From positions 11,931,256 to 11,995,255 of the forward strand of contig NC_077248.1 in NCBI RefSeq assembly GCF_947179165.1: a stretch of 64,000 bases of DNA, given 5' to 3'. Source of the DNA: Solanum dulcamara (taxonomy: Eukaryota > Streptophyta > Magnoliopsida > Solanales > Solanaceae). The notes beneath the pieces are model-generated. The model was not told where the DNA came from. It did not search any database and was given only the letters and a program-made list of their open reading frames with translations. Position 1 is the first letter of the stretch; each line of letters opens with the position of its first letter. Of this stretch, positions 26,500 through 39,718 are shown one piece after another. Made by a program: the position numbers and the translations under genes.

Positions 26500-28656
26500 G
26501 TAACAACCCCTAAAATGTTGTATGTCGATATTTCAATTGTCGACGAAAATAATACAGCCTCTGTATTTTAGGCATAACTTTTCATAGGTTGGTCCAAATT
26601 AGGTGATTCAAATTTCTGGGTAATCACAACATACTTACCTACAACTTTCATGAAGAACATAACTTCAAATTCGGAGTATAAGTAGGTCAAATAAATTAAT
26701 CTTTGCAAGATATAGTGCTGTGACGGAATTGAGTGTTGATAGAAGAAAATTCATATCTCACTATAGGTTGCTCCAAATTAGTTGATTCTTGAACGATATG
26801 AAACTAGACTTCCATATCTACAATTCTTATGAAGACACCAAATCCTAATAAGGAATTTATCTTATTCAAACACAGCTTCGAAAACAAGTATTCTGTTAAA
26901 AAGAACTCATCTTACCTACCATGGAAACATCTAGATGCATTTGACATCATGCATGACATAAATTGTCCTCCATTTAACATCATCCATGACATCAATATAT
27001 TCCATTAAATTTTCAGATTTTTCTTTATAATTATTTTATTTATTGTTAGGTCCCTCTTTCTCACCTATAAATACCCACCTTATTTCCTCATTTTATTCAT
27101 CAAGCTTTCTTAAGCATTTCTTCTCTCTATATACTTCTTCTCAAATATAGTTTTAGTTTTAGTAGTACAAAAATACTACTCCGGTGATTCTTATACTCCG
27201 GATAGTACACAAAACGCTCCGGCGAGAAGAAAATGTTAGGGATCCAAGAGTGTTCCAATTCGGAGTAAACCTTCGGATTTAAGGTATGTAAGGCTTTCAT
27301 AGCATTGGATTGAGTTTGTCCATGCGCCCAATATTTAAATTCATTATAATTGAATTATAGTTGAATTTTATCCAAATCTTGAATTCTAGATGAATTGATT
27401 CTTCTTCTATTGAGTTTGATATATTTATGCATTAATATTATTATTATTATTATTATTATCTCTCATATTATTGGAATTATTGTTCATGGCTACTTTCCCA
27501 TGAATCTTAATTGATTTGATGTTCATGAATATTTTTACACATGTTTTGAGTAAAAGATGTTGGCTTTTTATTATTTTTATTGATAAAAAGAAAGTTATAT
27601 GAATTAATACTATATATGTATTTTATTGAGTTTTGAAAGAGCAAAAGAGTTAAATTTGAATGAATTTGAGAAAATGATATTTTGAGCAAGATGTTTTGAT
27701 GAGATGTAATTGATGTTTTTTGGAAGTATAATGATTGATGAACATGAAATGAGATGAGTTTGATGATTTAAATTAAAGTCCAATGAGACTAGATGATGAG
27801 TTTAATATGAGCACATATTTTGGGAGTAGTATTGAGCACCGAGTTGGGTAAGAGTTTAATTGACTCAAACCCCAGAACTACGTAGCCAGCGTAGGATGGA
27901 GGCTATGCCTCTTAAGTCCTAAAAAGAGGACTTTGATGAGTGGATCCAAGATGGTGATGTCCTTTACCCTGGCAAGGTATTGGATGGATGTGGCAACGAC
28001 ATCGCTTCGTTGTATCATCGCTAGCTCATAAGTGATGGTTGTCGGTTAGAGAAACTCCCAACTGAGTAAGCATTGTTTATTACTATTATTTTTATATTTT
28101 AAACTTGCATTACATATTGATATTGAGATAATGTTGAGTTCTGAGCTGAGTTTTCTTGAGAGGAGTTTCTTGATATCTTTCCTTACCTTCCTGCCATTTT
28201 ACATACTCGTACATTCCACGTACTGACGTCATTCGACCTGCATCATTTTATGATGCAGATACAGGTGTTAGAGATCCTCAACAGGCGCATCGTTGAAGAT
28301 CATTTCTTTTCAGCTATTTGGTGAGTCCTTCTTGTATTCGAAGGAACTCCTTATCCTTTTATTATTGTTGAGTGTGATGTTTCTTTTGAGGTAGCCATGG
28401 ACATGTCATTGGCACCATCTAAGAGTATTAGAGGCTTCATAGACAGAGTCTGATGATGTAATCGGAGTAGTTCTCCTTAGAAAACTACTTCTTATAAAAA
28501 TCATCTATTTTTCCTTTGATTATGACTAGCCCACATTAGTATTCTTAAGTCTTCCGCTGATGAATAAATAAGAAATGAGACCAAGTGGTTCTCTCGGAAG
28601 CCAGAAATGGTTTCTGAGTGTCGGCCACGCCTAGGGTACCCTCTCGGGGCGTGACA
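26500..28656 (+). repeat. 5' LTR of Gypsy element A (family 1)
   Basis: This is a 2157-bp LTR running from TGTAACAACCCC to GGGGCGTGACA. It has a TATAAATA promoter at 27066-27073, a CT-rich leader after it, and an ATT microsatellite near 27430-27460. It closely matches the LTR at 33724-35877, with only a small number of single-base differences seen by eye, so insertion was fairly recent. Confidence 0.93.
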
Positions 28657-28660
28657 AACT

Positions 28661-28672
28661 TGGTATCAGAGC
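28661..28672 (+). other. Primer-binding site of element A (tRNA-iMet)
   Basis: TGGTATCAGAGC lies 4 bases after the LTR end and is complementary to the 3' end of plant initiator tRNA-Met. This is the usual primer for reverse transcription in Del/Tekay Gypsy elements. Confidence 0.85.
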
Positions 28673-28873
28673 CCAGAGTTCAAGAGTCCTAGGGTGTCTA
28701 TGAAGCCGTGTCTAGTAGAGTCTTGTTTATGGGTGTGTCGTGCACCACACTTATAATCAGGAAGCTATAGGACATTAGGAATTATTTCACTTCTTTCATA
28801 ATCTGAGTTCGTGCGATAGAGTTTAACTCTATAAAAGCTTTCTTTCTAATTCGTGCGTTTACACGTTTCAGAC

Positions 28874-31800
28874 ATGCCTCCTAAACGTTCAGCTAGTCAG
28901 AGGAACGCTGCCAGCACTGAGGTTCCACAGTCAGTGATGCCTCCACGGAGAACTAGGGGCCGACCTGCAAGGTCTACTGAGGTACCCCAAGTACCTACTG
29001 TTCAGACCACTCCTACTTCTGAGGAAGATTTTCGAGGAGCGATTGTTATGCTCACCCAGTTGGTGGCTGCTCGAAATAGTAGCCAAAGTTCACCAACTCC
29101 TAGCTCTAGTTATCAAGAGTCGTCTGCTGCCACGAGGATCAGAGATTTTCTAAGAATGAATCCACCGGTCTTCACGGGTTCTAACGTTGATGAAGACCCC
29201 CAAAATTTTATTGATGAGATGTGGAAGATACTAAAAGCGATGCATGCTACAGAGATTGAGGGGGTTGAGTTGGTGTCTTATCAACTCAAGGATGTGGCAA
29301 ATGTCTGGTATAACCAGTGGGAAGAAAGTAGAGGTGAGGATGCAGAGCCTGCTCTTTGGGATGAGTTTGAAAGAGCATTTCTTGATAACTTCTTTCCCCA
29401 AGAGCTACGTGAAGCAAAAATTGAGGAGTTTGTGAACCTCAAGCAAGAGAGTATGACTGTGAAAGAGTATAGTTTGAAGTTTATTCAATTGTCCAAATAT
29501 GCCCCAGAAATGATTCCTCATATGAGGTCTAAGATGAGGAAGTTTGTCTCTGGCCTAGGCAAACATGTAAAGAAAGAATGTAAGGCAATGTTAATGATTT
29601 CTGACATGGATTTTTCTAGATTGATGGTGTATGCTCAGCAGGTTGAGGATGACAAGAAAAAGGACCGAGAAGATCACCTAAGCAAGAAGGCTAAGTCTGC
29701 TGGGCATGAGAATGAGCAGAAGCAAGGGAAGGGTAACAATTCTTTCTTTCAGAAAAGGTCTTCCAATTATGCACCTTCCCCAACAAATGCTTTTACACCT
29801 AATACCAGGTATGATCAGAGATCGCTAAGTCACCAAAACTTTCGATCTCAAGGTTCTCAGTCCCAATTAAGTATGGCTCAAGGTTCTAGAGGAAAACCAC
29901 CATGTGCTAGATGTGGGAGGCTCCATTTGGGAGAGTGTCGTGTGGGCACCAATGCTTGCTACGGATGTGGAAAGATAGGTCACTTCCAGAATGAGTGTCC
30001 TTCAAAGAGGCAGGGAGATGGAAGTAGTAGAGCTCAGTTTTCTTCTGCAGCTCCACAGAATAGAAGTAATCATAGAGGTGCAGCTTCAAGTACAGGTGGG
30101 GGAACCAACCGTCTGTATGCTATGGGTAGTCGCCAAGACCAAGAAAATGCACCCGATGTTGTTACTGGTATGCTCCGAGTTCTTTCTTTTGATGTGTATG
30201 CATTACTTGATCCGGGTGCTACATTATCTTTTGTGACTCCTTACTTGGCTAGTAAATTTGAGATCCTTCCTGAGTGTCTTCTTGAGCCTTTCAGTGTGTC
30301 TACTCCTGTTGGTGATTCTATCTTAGCTGAGAGGGTCTATAGAAATTGTACTGTGTCAATCTATCATAGGGATACCATGGCTGACTTAGTTGAGTTGGAC
30401 ATGGTTGATTTTGATGTGATTCTTGGCATGGACTGGCTTTATTCTTGTTATGCTTCAGTTGATTGTAGGACCCGAATTGTCAAGTTTCAATTTCCAAACG
30501 AGCCTATCTTAGAGTGGAAGGGGAATTCTGTAGTGCCTAGGGGTAAATTTATTTCCTACCTTAAGGCCAGAAAATTAATCTCTAAGGGATGTATATATCA
30601 TATAGTCCGAGTCAAAAATATTAATGATCAGACTCCATCTCTTGAGTCAGTTCCCATTGTGAATGAGTTTCCTGAAGTCTTTCCTGAGGATCTACCCGGA
30701 ATCCCTCATGATAGAGAGATAGACTTTGGTATTGATGTCCTTCCTGATACACAACCTATCTCCATTCCTCCTTATAGGATGGCTCCTGCTGAGTTGAAAG
30801 AGTTGAAAGAACAACTGAAAGACCTCTTAGATAAGGGGTTTATTAGGCCAAGTGTCTCACCTTGGGGCGCTCCTGTCCTATTCGTGCGAAAGAAAGATGG
30901 GTCCCTTAGAATGTGCATTGATTACCGACAACTAAACAAGGTCACCATTAAAAACAAGTACCCTCTTCCCAGAATAGATGATTTATTTGACCAACTTCAG
31001 GGTGCCACATGCTTCTCTAAGATAGACCTCAGATCAGGCTATCACCAGTTGAAAGTGAGAGAATGTGACATCCCGAAGACGGCTTTTCGAACCCGCTATG
31101 GTCATTTTGAGTTTCTTGTTATGTCCTTTGGATTGACAAATGCTCCAGCAGCTTTTATGGACCTCATGAACCGAGTATTCAAGCCATACCTAGATACGTT
31201 TGTAATTGTCTTCATCGATGATATTTTGGTCTACTCTAGAAGTAAGAGTGAGCATGCTAATCACCTTAGGATTGTCCTTCAAACTCTTAAGGAGGAGGAG
31301 TTGTATGCTAAGTTTTCAAAGTGTGAGTTTTGGCTTGAGTCTGTAGCATTCCTAGGCCATATTATATCTGGGGATGGAATCCAAGTTGATACTCAAAAGA
31401 TTGAGGCAGTTAAGAACTGGCCCCGACCCACCTCTCCAACTGACATAAGGAGTTTCTTAGGTTTGGCTGGTTACTACAGGAGGTTTGTTGAGGGATTTTC
31501 ATCCCTATCCTCACCATTGACTAAGCTGACTCAGAAGAAGGCTAAGTTTCAATGGTCTGATGCTTGTGAGAAAAGTTTTCAAGAGTTGAAAGCTAGATTG
31601 ACTACTGCTCCAGTACTATCCCTACCTGATGGAACAGATGGTTTTGTAATCTATTGTGATGCTTCAAGAGTTGGGTTGGGATGTGTATTGATGCAGAAAG
31701 GTAAGGTCATTGCCTATGCCTCCAGGCAGCTTAAGACTCATGAGAGGAACTACCCCACTCATGACCTTGAGTTGGCAGCTGTGGTATTTGCTCTTAAGAT

Positions 31801-33601
31801 TTGGCGTCACTATCTTTATGGTGTACATGTGGATGTGTTCATAGACCATAAGAGCTTACAGTATGTATTCAGCCAGAAGGAGCTGAATTTGAGGCAGAGG
31901 AGATGGCTAGAGTTGCTCAAGGATTATGACATGAGCATTCTCTACCACCCAGGTAAAGCAAATGTAGTTGCTGATGCTCTTAGCAAGTTATCTATGGGGA
32001 GTACAACCCATGTGGAAGAGGAAAAGAAGGAGTTGGCAAAGGAAGTGCATAGACTTGCACGTTTGGGAGTTCAACTTATTGACTCTAGTGAGGGTGGTAT
32101 AATAGTACGAAATGGAGCTGAATCATCTCTAGTTGCAGAGGTGAAAGAAAAGCAAGATCAGGATCCCATTCTTCTTCAACTGAAGGATGAGGTTCACAAG
32201 CAGAAGGTAATGGCTTTTACCAAAGGGGGAGATGGAGTGTTGAGATATCAAGAAAGATTATGTGTTCCAAGTGTTGATGGTATTAGGGAGAGAATCATGA
32301 AAGAAGCCCATAATTCTAAGTATTCCATCCATCCAGGTTCAACAAAGATGTATCATGACTTGAGAGAAGTATACTGGTGGAGTGGAATGAAGAGAGATAT
32401 AGCAGAGTTTGTGTCCAAGTGCCCTAATTGCCAACAAGTTAAAGTTGAGCACCAAAGGCCTTGTGGAGTGGCTCAAAATATAGAGATCCCGGAATGGAAG
32501 TGGGAAATGATCAATATGGACTTCATTACCGGTTTACCATGAACCCGCAAACAACATGACTCTATTTGGGTGATTGTGGATAGGATGACTAAATGAGCCC
32601 ATTTCTTGCCGGTTAAGACTACGAACACTGCAGAGGATTATGCCAAACTATATCTTAGAGAGATTGTTAGACTGCATGGAGTTCCTTTGTCTATCATCTC
32701 TGATAGGGGAGCTCAACTTACTGCTCAGTTTTGGAAGTCATTTCAGAAGGGCTTGGGTTCAAGAGTGAACCTTAGTACTGCTTTTCATCTGCAAACAGAT
32801 GGCCAGGCAGAGCGTACGATACAGACTTTGGAGGATATGTTAAGAGCCTGTGTCATTGACTTCAAAGGTAATTGGGATGATCATTTACCTCTTATTGAGT
32901 TTGCATACAATAATAGTTTCCATTCGAGTATTCAAATGGCTCCTTATGAAGCTCTGTATGGGAGGAGATGTAGATCACCAATTGGTTGGTTTGAAGTTGG
33001 TGAAGCTGAGTTGATTGGACCAGACTTGGTTCACCAAGCTATGGAGAAGGTGAAAACCATACAAGAGAGGTTGAGGACTGCTCAAATTCGCCAAAAATCC
33101 TACACTGATGTTAGAAGAAGAGATTTGGAGTTCGAAGTGTACGATTGGGTATACTTGAAAGTTTCACCCATGAAGGGTGTGATGAGATTTGGACAGAAAG
33201 GGAAGCTTAGTCCCCGCTACATTGGTCCTTATCAGATTATGAGGAGGGTAGGTAACGTAGCCTATGAATTGGAGTTGCCTCCAGAATTAGCTGCTATTCA
33301 TCCCGTATTTCACATCTCTATGCTTAAGAAGTGTTTGGGAGATCCTTCACTTGTTGTCCCAGCTGAGAGCATTGGGGTGAAAGAGAGTTTGAGTTATGAA
33401 GAGATTCCAGTTCAAATTCTTGATCGTCAGGTTCGCAAATTAAGAACTAAGGAAGTGGCATCCGTCAAAGTCCTATGGCGAAATCAATTTGTTGAAGAGG
33501 CTACATGGGAAGCTGAAGAAGATATGAAGGCTAACTATCCTCATCTATTTATTCCTTCTGATGACGATATTCAAGGTAATATTCCTTACTTCTACCTTTG
33601 A
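28874..33601 (+). pseudogene. gag-pol: Gypsy gag-pol polyprotein of element A, nearly intact, two stops in integrase
   Basis: One frame of 1575 codons runs from ATG 28874, about 220 bp after the LTR, to TGA 33599. It contains gag, zinc knuckles (the second is a CCHC at residues 362-375), an aspartic protease with DPGAT (Asp446), reverse transcriptase with FIDD (Asp782/783), RNase H with YCDAS (Asp929), and integrase. The integrase has a zinc-binding HHCC region (from His1153, Cys1183), catalytic Asp1216, Asp1277 and Glu1313, and a C-terminal chromodomain-like end (VKVLWRN, EATWEAEEDM, YPHLF). The order protease-RT-RNase H-integrase marks Ty3/Gypsy, and the C-terminal end suggests the Del/Tekay chromoviruses. 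TGA at 32540 (codon 1223) and 32594 (codon 1241) interrupt the integrase, so the element is not autonomous as read. Confidence 0.93.
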
Positions 33602-33708
33602 GTCGATGTTTATTCTTGAGTTTGAGTCATTGACCATTTGAGTATCGGAGTTGATGTATTTCATTCTTTATATCTCCTATTTTCATCTTCATTCAAGGAC
33701 GAATGATC

Positions 33709-33723
33709 CCAAGGGGGAGATAT
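33709..33723 (+). other. Polypurine tract of element A
   Basis: The purine-rich run AAGGGGGAGA at 33711-33720 lies 3 bases before the 3' LTR. It is the expected primer site for plus-strand synthesis. Confidence 0.85.
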
Positions 33724-35877
33724 TGTAACAACCCCTAAAATGTTGTATGTCGATATTTCAATTGTCGACGAAAATAATACAGCCTCTATATTTTAGGCAT
33801 ACCTTTTCATAGGTTGGTCCAAATTAGGTGATTCAAATTTCTGGGTAATCACAACATACTTACCTACAACTTTCATGAAGAACATAACTTCAAATTCGGA
33901 GTATAAGTAGGTCAAATAAATTAATCTTTGCAAGATATAGTGCTGTGACGGAATTGAGTGTTGATAGAAGAAACTTCATATCTCACTATAGGTTGCTCCA
34001 AATTAGTTGATTCTTGAACGATATGAAACTAGACTTCCATATCTACAATTCTTATGAAGACACCAAATCCTAATAAAGAATTTATCTTATTCAAACACAG
34101 CTTCGAAAACAAGTATTCTGTTAAAAAGAACTCATCTTACCTACCATGGAAACATCTAGATGCATTTGACATCATGCATGACATAAATTGTCCTCCATTT
34201 AACATCATCCATGACATCAATATATTCCATTAAATTTTCAGATTTTTCTTTATAATTATTTTATTTATTGTTAGGTCCCTCTTTCTCACCTATAAATACC
34301 CACCTTATTTCCTCATTTTATTCATCAAGCTTTCTTAAGCATTTCTTCTCTCTATATACTTCTTCTCAAATATAGTTTTAGTTTTAGTAGTACAAAAATA
34401 CTACTCCGGTGATTCTTATACTCCGGATAGTACACAAAACGCTCCGGCGAGAAGAAAATGCTAGGGATCCAAGAGTGTTCCAATTCGGAGTAAACCTTCG
34501 GATTTAAGGTATGTAAGGCTTTCATAGCATTGGATTGAGTTCGTCCATGCGCCCAATATTTCAATTCATTATAATTGAATTATAGTTGAATTTTATCCAA
34601 ATCTTGAATTCTAGATGAATTGATTCTTCTTCTATTGAGTTTGATATATTTATGCATTAATATTATTATTATTATTATTATCTCTCATATTATTGGAATT
34701 ATTGTTCATGGCTACTTTCCCATGAATCTTAATTGATTTGATGTTCACGAATATTTTTACACATGTTTTGAGTAAAAGATGTTGGCTTTTTATTATTTTC
34801 ATTGATAAAAAGAAAGTTATATGAATTAATACTATATATGTATTTTATTGAGTTTTGAAAGAGCAAAAGAGTTAAATTTGAATGAATTTGAGAAAATGAT
34901 ATTTTGAGCAAGATGTTTTGATGAGATGTAAATGATGTTTTTTGGAAGTATAATGATTGATGAACATGAAATGAGATGAGTTTGATGATTTAAATTAAAG
35001 TCCAATGAGACTAGATGATGAGTTTAATATGAGCACATATTTTGGGAGTAGTATTGAGCACCGAGTTGGGTAAGAGTTTAATTGACTCAAACCCCAGAAC
35101 TACGTAGCCAGCGTAGGATGAAGGCTATGCCTCTTAAGTCCCAAAAAGAGGACTTTGATGAGTGGATCCAAGATGGTGATGTCCTTTACCCTGGCAAGGT
35201 ATTGGATGGATGTGGCAACGACATCGCTTCGTTGTATCATCGCTAGCTCATAAGTGATGGTTGTCGGTTAGAGAAACTCCCAACTGAGTAAACATTGTTT
35301 ATTACTATTATTTTTATATTTTAAACTTGCATTACATATTGATATTGAGATAATGTTGAGTTCTGAGCTGAGTTTTCTTAAGAGATATTTCTTGATATAT
35401 GTCCTTACCTTTTTGCCATTTTACATCTCGTACATTCCACGTACTGACGTCATTCGACCTGCATCATTTTATGATGCAGATACAGGTGTTAGAGATCCTC
35501 AACAGGCGCATCGTTGAAGATCATTTCTTTTCAACTATTTGGTGAGTCCTTCTTGTATTCGAAGGAACTCCTTATCCTTTTATTATTGTTGAGTGTGATG
35601 TTTCTTTTGAGGTAGCCATGGACATGTCATTGGCACCATCTAAGAGTATTAGAGGCTTCATAGACAGAGTCTGATGATGTAATCGGAGTAGTTCTCCTTA
35701 GAAAACTACTTCTTATAAAAATCATCTATTTTTCCTTTGATTATGACTAGCCCACATTAGTATTCTTAAGTCTTCCGCTGATGAATAAATAAGAAATGAG
35801 ACCAAGTGGTTCTCTCGGAAGCCAGAAATGGTTTCTGAGTGTCGGCCACGCCTAGGGTACCCTCTCGGGGCGTGACA
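33724..35877 (+). repeat. 3' LTR of element A, shared with a second internal region
   Basis: This 2154-bp LTR is followed by a second primer-binding site and gag, not by host flanking DNA. It therefore serves as the 3' LTR of element A and as the 5' LTR of a second, truncated unit. Confidence 0.93.
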
Positions 35878-35881
35878 AACT

Positions 35882-35893
35882 TGGTATCAGAGC
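35882..35893 (+). other. Second primer-binding site
   Basis: TGGTATCAGAGC lies 4 bases after the middle LTR, identical to the one at 28661. Confidence 0.85.
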
Positions 35894-36094
35894 CCAGAGT
35901 TCAAGAGTCCTAGGGTGTCTATGAAGCCGTGTCTAGTAGAGTCTTGTTTATGGGTGTGTCGTGCACCACACTTATAATCAGGAAGCTATAGGACATTAGG
36001 AATTATTTCACTTCTTTCATAATCTGAGTTCGTGCGATAGAGTTTAACTCTATAAAAGCTTTCTTTCTAATTCGTGCGTTTACACGTTTCAGAC

Positions 36095-36587
36095 ATGCCT
36101 CCTAAACGTTCAGCTAGTCAGAGGAACGCTGCCAGCATTGAGGTTCCACAGTCAGTGATGCCTCCACGGAGAACTAGGGGCCGACCTGCAAGGTCTACTG
36201 AGGTACCCCAAGTACCTACTGTTCAGACCACTCCTACTTCTGAGGAAGATTTTCGAGGAGCGATTGCTATGCTCACCCAGTTGGTGGCTGCTCGAAATAG
36301 TAGCCAAAGTTCACCAACTCCTAGCTCTAGTTATCAAGAGTCGTCTGCTGCCACGAGGATCAGAGATTTTCTAAGAATGAATCCACCGGTCTTCACGGGT
36401 TCTAACGTTGATGAAGACCCCCAAAATTTCATTGATGAGATGTGGAAGATACTAAAAGCGATGCATGCTACAGAGATCGAGGGGGTTGAGTTGGTGTCTT
36501 ATCAATTCAAGGATGTGGCAAATGTCTGGTATAACCAGTGGGAAAAAAGTAGAGGTGAGGATGCAGAGCCTGCTCTTTGGGATGAGT
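36095..36587 (+). pseudogene. gag: Second family 1 gag, truncated
   Basis: This gag starts at ATG 36095 and is almost identical to the gag of element A, with only a few differences. It breaks off after PALWDEL at about 36587, where the left half of the TIR element begins. Copy 1 has about 270 bp of flank at this place (12284-12553). The deletion therefore removed the remainder of a retroelement and that flank. The junction shows two or three shared T bases at most. Confidence 0.88.
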
Positions 36588-36772
36588 TGTTTGGATTAAA
36601 TCAAAAAATCGGAATAAATTAAATTAAATTTTAATTTTAATTGGTTTTTGATTTGGTTTCCGATTTAGAAAAATAAAATCTGAAAAATCAAAAAAAGAAA
36701 ATTATTTTTTATATATATTACTAATTAAATATATAATATTTAGGTTGAATTAAAGTTATAATTAACCAATTT
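36588..36772. mobile_element. Left half of the small TIR element, copy 2
   Basis: This matches 12553-12743, but its outer tip is missing because of the gag-flank deletion. It ends at AATTT, a mutated form of the ACTTT target site of element B. Confidence 0.55.
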
Positions 36773-38711
36773 TGTAACAACTCCTAAAACGTTGTATGTC
36801 GATATTTCAATTTTCGACGAAAATAATACAGCCTCTGTATTCTGAGCATAACTTTTCATATAATAGTCAAAATTAGGTGATTCAAATTTTTGAGTAACCA
36901 CAACATCATTACCTACAATTTTGTAAACACCATATGTTAAGTTTCGGAGGTTAAGTAGGCCAAAGATAACTCATTTCACCTACCATGGAAAGATCTAGAT
37001 ACATTTGATATCACTCATGACATCAATAGTCCTCAATTTGACATCACCCATGACATCAATATATTCCATTAAGTTTTTAAATTTTTTCTTTGTAATTAAT
37101 TTTATTTATTGTTAGGTCCCTCCTCCACACCTATAAATATCCACCTTATTTTCTCATTTTATTCATCTAGCTTTCTTAAGAAACTCTTCTCTCTATACAC
37201 CTCTTTACTCATTCTCAAATATAGCTTTAGTTTTAGTAGTATAAAAATACTATTCCGGTGATTCTTATACTCCGGTTAGTACACAAAACGTTTCGGCAAG
37301 AAGAAAAGGCTAGGGGTCCAAGAATGTTCCAATTTGGAGTAAAGCTTCTGATTTAAGGTATGTAAGGCTTTCATAGCATCGGATTGAGTTCGTCCATGCG
37401 CCCAATATTTAAATTTATTATAATTGAGTTATAGTTGAGTTTTATCCAAATCTTGAATTCTAAATGAATTAATTCTTCTTCTATTGAGTTAGATATATTT
37501 ATGCATTAATATTATTATTATTGTTATCTCTCATATTATTGGAATTATTGTTCATGGCTACTTTCCCATGAATCCTAATTGATTTGATGTTCATGAATAT
37601 TTTTACACATGTTTTGAGTAAAGATGTTGGCTTTTTAATATTTTCATTGATAAAAAGAGTGATATGAATTAATACTATATATGTATTTTATTGAGTTTTG
37701 AAAGAGCAAAAGAGTTGAGTATAAATGAATTTGAGTAAATGATGTTTTGAGCAAGATGTTTTGATGAGATATAAATGATGTTTTTGAAGTATAATGATTG
37801 ATGAAGAGGTAATGAGATGAGTTTGATGATTTAAATTAAAGTCCAATTAGACTAGATGATGAGATTAATATAAGCACATATTTTGGGAGTAGTATTGAAC
37901 ACCGAGTTGGGTAAGAGTTTAATTGACTCAAACCCCAGAACTACGTAGCCAACATAGGATGGAGGCTATGCCTCGTAAATCCCAAAAAGAGGACTTTGAT
38001 GAGTAGATCCAAGATAGTGATGTCCTTTACCCTGTCAAGGTATTGGATGGATGTGGCAACGACATCCCTTCGTTGTATCATCGCTAGCTCATAAGTGATG
38101 GTTGTCGGTTAGAGAAACTCCCAACTGAGTAAGCATTTCTTATTATTATTTTAAATTGCATTACATATTAATGTTGAGATGATGTTGAGTTCTGAGCTGA
38201 GTTTTCTTAAGAGATATTTCTTGATATATGTCCTTACCTTTTTGCCATTTTACATCTCGTACATTCCACGTACTGACGTCATTCGACCTGCATCATTTTA
38301 TGATGCAGATACGGGTATTAGAGATCTTCAGCAGGCGCATCGTTGAAGATCATTATTTTTCAGCTATTTGATGAGTCCTTCTTGTATTTGGAGGAACTCT
38401 CTATCCTTTTATTATTTTTGAGTATTATGTTTCTTTTAAGGTAGCCATGGACATATCATTGGCACCATCTAAGAGTATTACAGGCTTCATAGACAGAGTT
38501 TGATGATGTTATCGGAGTAGTTCTCCTTAGAAACTACTTTTTCTAAGAATTATCTATTTTTCCTTTGATATTGATGATGACAAGCCCACATTAGTATTCT
38601 TAAGTCTTCCGCTGATGAACAGATGAGAAATGAGACCAAGTGGTTCTCTCGAAAGCCAGAGATGGTTTCTGAGTGCCGGCCACACCTAGGGTACCCTCTC
38701 GGGGTGTGACA
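36773..38711 (+). repeat. 5' LTR of Gypsy element B (family 1), internally deleted
   Basis: This LTR is 1939 bp. A 211-bp stretch (equivalent to 12936-13146 of copy 1) is missing between two CAAA motifs at about 36964, a typical short-repeat deletion. It runs from TGTAACAACTCC to GGGTGTGACA. The shared left flank shows it is the same insertion as the LTR at 12744. Confidence 0.92.
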
Positions 38712-38715
38712 AACT

Positions 38716-38727
38716 TGGTATCAGAGC
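38716..38727 (+). other. Primer-binding site of element B
   Basis: TGGTATCAGAGC, 4 bases after the 5' LTR. Confidence 0.85.
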
Positions 38728-38928
38728 ATAGAGTTCAAGAGTCCTAGAGTGTCTATGAAGCCGTGTCTAGTAGAGTCTTGCATATGGGTGTGTCGTGCAC
38801 CACACTTATAATCAGGAGGCTATAGGACATTAGGAATTATTTCACTTCTTTCATAATCTGAGTTCGTGCGATAGAGTTTAACTCTATAAAAACTTCCTTT
38901 CTAATTCGTGCGTTTACACATTTCAGAC

Positions 38929-39718
38929 ATACCTCCTAAACGTTCAGCTAGTCAGAGGAACGCTGCCAGCACTGAGGTTCCACAGTCAGTGATGCCTCCA
39001 CGAAGAACTAGGGGCCAACCTGCAAGGTCTACTGAGGTACCCCAAGTACCTACTATTCAGACTACTCCTACTTCTGAGGAAGATTTTTGAGGAGTGATTG
39101 ATATGCTCACCCAATTGGTGGCTGCCCAAAATAGTAGCCAAAGTTCACCAACTACTAACTCTAGCTATCAAGAGTCATTTGCTGCCACGAGGATTAGAGA
39201 TTTTTTTAGAATGAATCTGCCGATCTTCACGGGTTCCAAGGTTGATGAGGACCCCCAAAATTTCATTAATAAGATGTGGAAGATACTAAAAGCGATGCAT
39301 GCTACAGAGATCGAGGGGGTTGAGTTGGTGTCTTATCAGTTCAAGAATGTGGAAAATGTCTGGTATAACCAGTGGGAAGAAAGTAGAGGTGAGGATGCGG
39401 AGCCTGCTCTTTGGGATGAGTTTGAAAGAGCATAACTTGATAACTTCTTTCCCCAAGAAATATGTGAAGCAAAAATTAAGGACTTTGTGAACCTCAAGCA
39501 GGAGAGTATGACAGTGAAAGAGTATAGTTTGAAGTTGTTTCAGTTATCCAAATATGCTCCAGGAAGTTTGTCTCTGGCCTAGGCAAACATGTAAAGAAAG
39601 AATGTAAGGCAATGCTAATGATTTCTGACATGGATTTTTCTAAATTGATGGTGTATGCTTAGCAGGTTGAGGAGGACAAGAAAAGGGACCAAGAGGAACA
39701 CCTAAGCAAGAAGGCTAA
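38929..39718 (+). pseudogene. gag: Element B gag, 5' part
   Basis: This aligns with element A gag, but the start codon has changed from ATG to ATA at 38929. There are stops at 39088 (TGA), 39433 (TAA) and about 39660 (TAG), and a deletion near 39563 that removes the segment before KFVSGLG. It is interrupted at 39718 by the family 2 element. Reading resumes at 49640 with [15 protein letters not shown], just upstream of the zinc knuckles. It is clearly older than element A. Confidence 0.9.
39714..39718. repeat. TSD of nested family 2 element, left (GCTAA)
   Basis: GCTAA is repeated at 49635-49639, directly after the element. This proves a single insertion of the whole 9916 bp into gag of element B. 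Confidence 0.93.
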
